A stretch of DNA of 8,900 nt, taken from the NCBI GenBank assembly GCA_030524065.1, contig JAUNHF010000057.1, positions 1 through 8,900 on the forward strand, written 5' to 3'. The position numbers were made by a program, and so were the translations under genes. The notes under the pieces are model-generated. The model ran no database searches and had not been told where the DNA came from. It saw nothing but the letters and a program-made list of their open reading frames with translations. Below are positions 6,385-8,900 of this stretch, piece after piece (the first letter of the stretch is position 1; the number at the start of each line of letters is the position of its first letter). The stretch comes from Deinococcus sp. (lineage in GTDB: Bacteria; Deinococcota; Deinococci; Deinococcales; Deinococcaceae).

Positions 6385-6888
6385 TCAGCTGCTAACACTC
6401 TCCTGTAGGGCCGCCTGGTTGACGGTCTTGGCTATTTCAGTCAACTGCTGGTCGGTCTGGCCTTCTTCCTGCAAGCTGGTGTCCAGCAGCGCGGCGGCCT
6501 GCTCCTCGCCCAGCAGCCGGGCGAAGTTCACAGCGGTGCCGTAGGCGGCGATCTCGTAGTGTTCTACCCGCTGAGCGGCGGCGATCAGCGCGGCGTCACG
6601 CACCGGGCCTTCCTTGTTCTCGCCGGCTTCCTCGGCGCCTTCTTGCACCAGGCCCTGCATCGCCTTGCAGACTTTGCCGGACGTGGGCTCGCTGAGCGCA
6701 CCAAAAATCTGCTCCAGCCGCTGCACCTGCTCACGGGTCTGGGCCAGGTGGTCTGTGAAACCCTGCTTAAGCTGAGGGTTCTGGGCACTGGCGGCCATGT
6801 TGGGCAGGGCCGCCAGCAGCTGGGTTTCGGCGGAGTAGAGGTCACGCAGTTGGGAGAGGTACAGTTCACGCAGAGAAAAATTACGCAT
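6385..6888 (-). CDS. DUF892 / YciE-YciF family ferritin-like protein
   Basis: 167-residue all-helical protein of the DUF892 family (E. coli YciE/YciF), stress-induced four-helix-bundle proteins with a predicted dimetal site. Visible helices carry the expected acidic and histidine residues: E21 (in LYSAETQL), H47 and E53 (in DHLAQTREQ), E59, E109-H110 with E112 (in RVEHYEIAAYGT), and E141-E142 (in SLQEEGQTD). Length is as usual for the family. There is no signal peptide, so it is cytoplasmic. The ATG at 6888 has an AAAGGA site (6903-6898) nine bases upstream. It stands alone on the minus strand, convergent with the S41 peptidase and divergent from uvrA2. The biochemical role is not established; a stress or metal-related role is inferred from the family. 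Confidence 0.95.
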   Translation of the reverse strand: MRNFSLRELYLSQLRDLYSAETQLLAALPNMAASAQNPQLKQGFTDHLAQTREQVQRLEQIFGALSEPTSGKVCKAMQGLVQEGAEEAGENKEGPVRDAALIAAAQRVEHYEIAAYGTAVNFARLLGEEQAAALLDTSLQEEGQTDQQLTEIAKTVNQAALQESVSS

Positions 6889-6950
6889 GGGCGCACATCC
6901 TTTCGGGAAATGGGCGGGCAGTGGGGGAAAGCCGGCAGAAAAAGTCTTGC

Positions 6951-7100
6951 CCGGCCAGTATCCCCCGCACGGTGGGCAGCCGCGCGTCAGCCAGCTTTAC
7001 CTGCCCTTAAACTCTTGGCTCCTGAATTTGGCAGCCTGTATAAGTCAACCCAAGCTTTACCAAACTCCCGGCCTGCACTGCTCTGGCGCATACTGGCCGG
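6951..7100. repeat. 11-bp inverted repeat pair in the divergent promoter region
   Basis: ATACTGGCCGG at 7090-7100 occurs as its exact reverse complement at 6951-6961. Flanking bases on both sides do not match. Each copy lies upstream of one of the two divergent genes, reading in that gene's direction. It could be a pair of operator half-sites or coincidence. Confidence 0.55.
7015..7044 (+). promoter_or_regulatory. Candidate sigma-70-type promoter for uvrA2
   Basis: TTGGCT (7015-7020), an 18-base spacer and TATAAG (7039-7044). Transcription would start near 7051, giving a leader of about 50 bases. There is no clear Shine-Dalgarno sequence before the ATG at 7103. A weaker alternative is CATACT (7089-7094) eight bases before the ATG, which would give a leaderless mRNA. 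Confidence 0.45.
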
Positions 7101-7102
7101 TA

Positions 7103-8900
7103 ATGCCACCTGTTCCTTCCTCTGCTTTCGGCACCGGCTTCGTGCAGGTGCGCGGCGCCCGCGAGCACAACCTCAAGGACATTTCCGTTCAGCTGCCGCG
7201 TGACGCCCTGGTCGTCTTTACCGGCGTGTCCGGCTCCGGCAAGTCGTCACTCGCCTTTGGGACGCTCTACGCCGAGGCGCAGCGCCGGTATCTGGAGTCG
7301 GTGTCGCCCTACGCCCGGCGGCTGTTCAATCAAGTTGGTGCTCCCGACGTGGACGCCATCGACGGCCTGCCGCCCGCCGTCGCGTTGCAGCAGCAGCGAG
7401 GCGCCCCCACCGCCCGCTCTTCGGTGGGGAGCGTGACCACCCTCTCCAACCTGCTGCGAATGCTCTATTCCCGCGCCGGGGACTACCCCGAGGGGCAAGG
7501 CATCGTGTACGCCGAGGGCTTTTCGCCCAACACGCCGGAAGGCGCCTGCCCGGAGTGCCACGGCCTGGGGCGCGTCTATACCGTCACCGAGGCTTCGATG
7601 GTGCCCGACCCGTCGCTGACCATCCGGGAGCGGGCAGTGGCGGCGTGGCCCCAGGCATGGGGCGGGCAAAACCAGCGCGACATTCTGGTCACACTCGGCA
7701 TCGATGTGGACGTGCCCTGGCGCGACCTGCCGCAGGAAACGCGCGACTGGATTCTCTTTACCGACGAGCAGCCGGTGGTGCCGGTGTACGCCGGATTCAC
7801 GCCCGAAGAAACCCGCCGCGCTGTGAAACGTGGGACAGAACCGAGCTACATGGGCACCTTTTCCAGTGCCCGCCGCCATGTCCTGCACACCTTCGCCCAC
7901 AGCGAGAGCGCCGCCATGAAAAAGCGCGTGCAGGCGTACATGATCTCGGAAGTGTGCCCGCTGTGCCTCGGCAGACGGCTGCGGCAAGAAGCCCTGAACG
8001 TGACCTTTGCCGGGCTGGACATCACCGAGTTCTCGCGGCTGCCGCTGGTGCGCGTGGCCGAGGTGCTGCGCCCGTACGCCGAGACTGCACCGAGTGCCGA
8101 GGGCGCGGCGCAGGCCATCGCCCAGCAGCGCATGGCCGAGGACCTGACGCGCCGCCTGGACGTGCTGCTGGGCCTCGGCCTGGGCTACCTGCAACTGGAA
8201 CGCTCCACGCCCACGCTCTCGCCCGGCGAGTTGCAACGCCTGCGCCTCGCCACGCAGCTGTATTCCAACCTGTTTGGCGTGGTGTATGTGCTCGACGAGC
8301 CGTCCGCCGGGCTGCATCCCGCCGACACCGAGGCTTTGCTCGCGGCGCTGGACGGCCTCAAGCGCGGCGGCAACTCGCTGTTCGTGGTGGAGCATGACCC
8401 CGACGTGATTCGCCGCGCCGACTGGCTCGTGGACGTGGGCCCGGAAGCGGGCGAGAAAGGCGGGCAGATTCTTTACAGCGGGCCGCCCGAAGGGCTGAAA
8501 GAGGTGGCAGCGTCCCAGACGGGCAAGTATCTGTTTGCCGGGTCCCACGCTGAACCCCACGAACCCCGCGAGCCGTCCGGCTGGCTGGACCTGAGCGGCG
8601 TGACCCGCCACAACCTCCATGACCTCAGCGTGCGCTTTCCGCTCGGCGTGCTGACCAGCGTGACCGGCATCTCTGGCTCAGGCAAATCCTCGCTGGTGAG
8701 TGGGGCGCTCGTAGAAGCGCTGGCGGCGCATTTTGGGCAGCCCGTGGCCGAAGAAGGCGACGAGGACGATGCCCCCACTGTGAATGGCACCGCGCAGCTC
8801 GGCGGCGACCTCGGCCAGATCACACGCCTCGTCCGGGTGGACCAAAAGCCGATTGGCCGCACCCCGCGCAGCAACATGGCAACCTACACGGGCCTGTTCG
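7103..8900 (+). CDS. uvrA2: UvrA2: UvrA-like ABC ATPase lacking the UvrB-binding domain (3' end outside window)
   Basis: First 599 residues of a UvrA-family DNA-damage-binding ATPase; the frame is open to the window end. Visible parts: N-terminal VRGAREHNLK (16-25), Walker A GVSGSGKSS (41-49, K47), RSSVGSVTTLSNLLRML (105-121), a zinc module formed by C149/C152 (CPECHGLG) and C285/C288 (CPLCLGRR), signature TLSPGELQR (371-379), Walker B VVYVLDEP (393-400) and H-loop VVEH (428-431). The second ATPase half starts with Walker A GISGSGKSS (522-530) and QKPIGRTPRSN (581-591). In standard UvrA the UvrB-binding domain with its own zinc module follows the RSTVGTVTE block. Here the chain goes almost directly to the FSPNTPEGACPEC block, so that domain is absent, as in Deinococcus UvrA2 and related antibiotic-resistance UvrA-like proteins. 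The first half's signature has Pro in place of the usual second Gly. The ATG at 7103 is preferred; in-frame GTGs at 7142 and 7148 are alternatives. Confidence 0.95.
   Translation, partial: MPPVPSSAFGTGFVQVRGAREHNLKDISVQLPRDALVVFTGVSGSGKSSLAFGTLYAEAQRRYLESVSPYARRLFNQVGAPDVDAIDGLPPAVALQQQRGAPTARSSVGSVTTLSNLLRMLYSRAGDYPEGQGIVYAEGFSPNTPEGACPECHGLGRVYTVTEASMVPDPSLTIRERAVAAWPQAWGGQNQRDILVTLGIDVDVPWRDLPQETRDWILFTDEQPVVPVYAGFTPEETRRAVKRGTEPSYMGTFSSARRHVLHTFAHSESAAMKKRVQAYMISEVCPLCLGRRLRQEALNVTFAGLDITEFSRLPLVRVAEVLRPYAETAPSAEGAAQAIAQQRMAEDLTRRLDVLLGLGLGYLQLERSTPTLSPGELQRLRLATQLYSNLFGVVYVLDEPSAGLHPADTEALLAALDGLKRGGNSLFVVEHDPDVIRRADWLVDVGPEAGEKGGQILYSGPPEGLKEVAASQTGKYLFAGSHAEPHEPREPSGWLDLSGVTRHNLHDLSVRFPLGVLTSVTGISGSGKSSLVSGALVEALAAHFGQPVAEEGDEDDAPTVNGTAQLGGDLGQITRLVRVDQKPIGRTPRSNMATYTGLF

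Larger units (their letters stand above)
6889..7102. promoter_or_regulatory. Divergent intergenic region between the DUF892 gene and uvrA2
   Basis: 214 bases without a gene. It carries the AAAGGA ribosome site of the minus-strand gene (6898-6903), an 11-bp inverted repeat (6951-6961 and 7090-7100), and a spaced direct repeat (AGCTTTACC at 6993-7001 and 7053-7061, each followed by AAACTC at 7009-7014 and 7062-7067). It also holds a plausible plus-strand promoter at 7015-7044. A TTGACT on the minus strand (complement of 7042-7047) could be a -35 box, but no good -10 follows at 16-18 bases. Confidence 0.6.

Noticed and set aside
6374..6389. Direct repeat GCTCAGC twice near the DUF892 stop
   Set aside because: Seven-base repeat partly in the gene end with no larger structure; not a credible element.
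7142..7150. Alternative GTG starts for uvrA2 at 7142 and 7148
   Set aside because: They would remove up to 15 residues just before the conserved VRGAREHNL block and have no ribosome site. The ATG at 7103 fits as well or better, though mapping of the start would be needed for certainty.
7247..8620. Long minus-strand open frame (457 codons) opposite uvrA2
   Set aside because: It is antisense to the unambiguous UvrA2 frame with intact ATPase motifs. The translation has no recognisable domain, and such shadows are common in GC-rich genes.

Overview
The window looks like chromosomal or megaplasmid DNA from a high-GC bacterium of the Deinococcus group. No 16S or other taxonomic marker is present, so this is an inference. 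It rests on the class Ib ribonucleotide reductase order nrdE-nrdF-glutaredoxin, a UvrA2-type UvrA lacking the UvrB-binding domain (a form well known from Deinococcus), GC-rich codon use, and several starts with no Shine-Dalgarno site but a TANNNT-type -10 box at leaderless spacing, a habit documented in Deinococcus.

Layout. Bases 1-1863 hold the end of a class Ib ribonucleotide reductase operon: the nrdE 3' end, nrdF, and an overlapping glutaredoxin/NrdH-like gene, closed by a clear terminator. A 59-base gap between nrdE and nrdF contains a hairpin and a possible leaderless promoter. Bases 2004-4030 hold a DUF808 (YedI-like) membrane protein followed 20 bases later by a Gfo/Idh/MocA-family NAD(P)-dependent oxidoreductase. 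Bases 4100-6309 hold a two-gene operon for exported proteins: an unrecognised protein with a signal peptide, possibly LolA-like, and a PDZ-containing S41 peptidase whose GTG start overlaps the first gene's stop. A perfect 12-bp hairpin separates it from a convergent DUF892 (YciE/YciF) ferritin-like gene on the minus strand. Across a 214-base divergent intergenic region lies uvrA2, which runs off the right edge.

Function. The nrd genes supply deoxynucleotides, with the glutaredoxin-like protein as the probable electron donor. UvrA2 and the YciF-type protein both suggest DNA-damage or stress physiology. They are transcribed divergently from a region carrying an 11-bp inverted repeat and a spaced direct repeat, so shared control is possible. 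The exported protein/S41 protease pair is the least explained part of the window. No mobile element, CRISPR array, tRNA or rRNA was seen, and no clearly new defence or mobile system was found.
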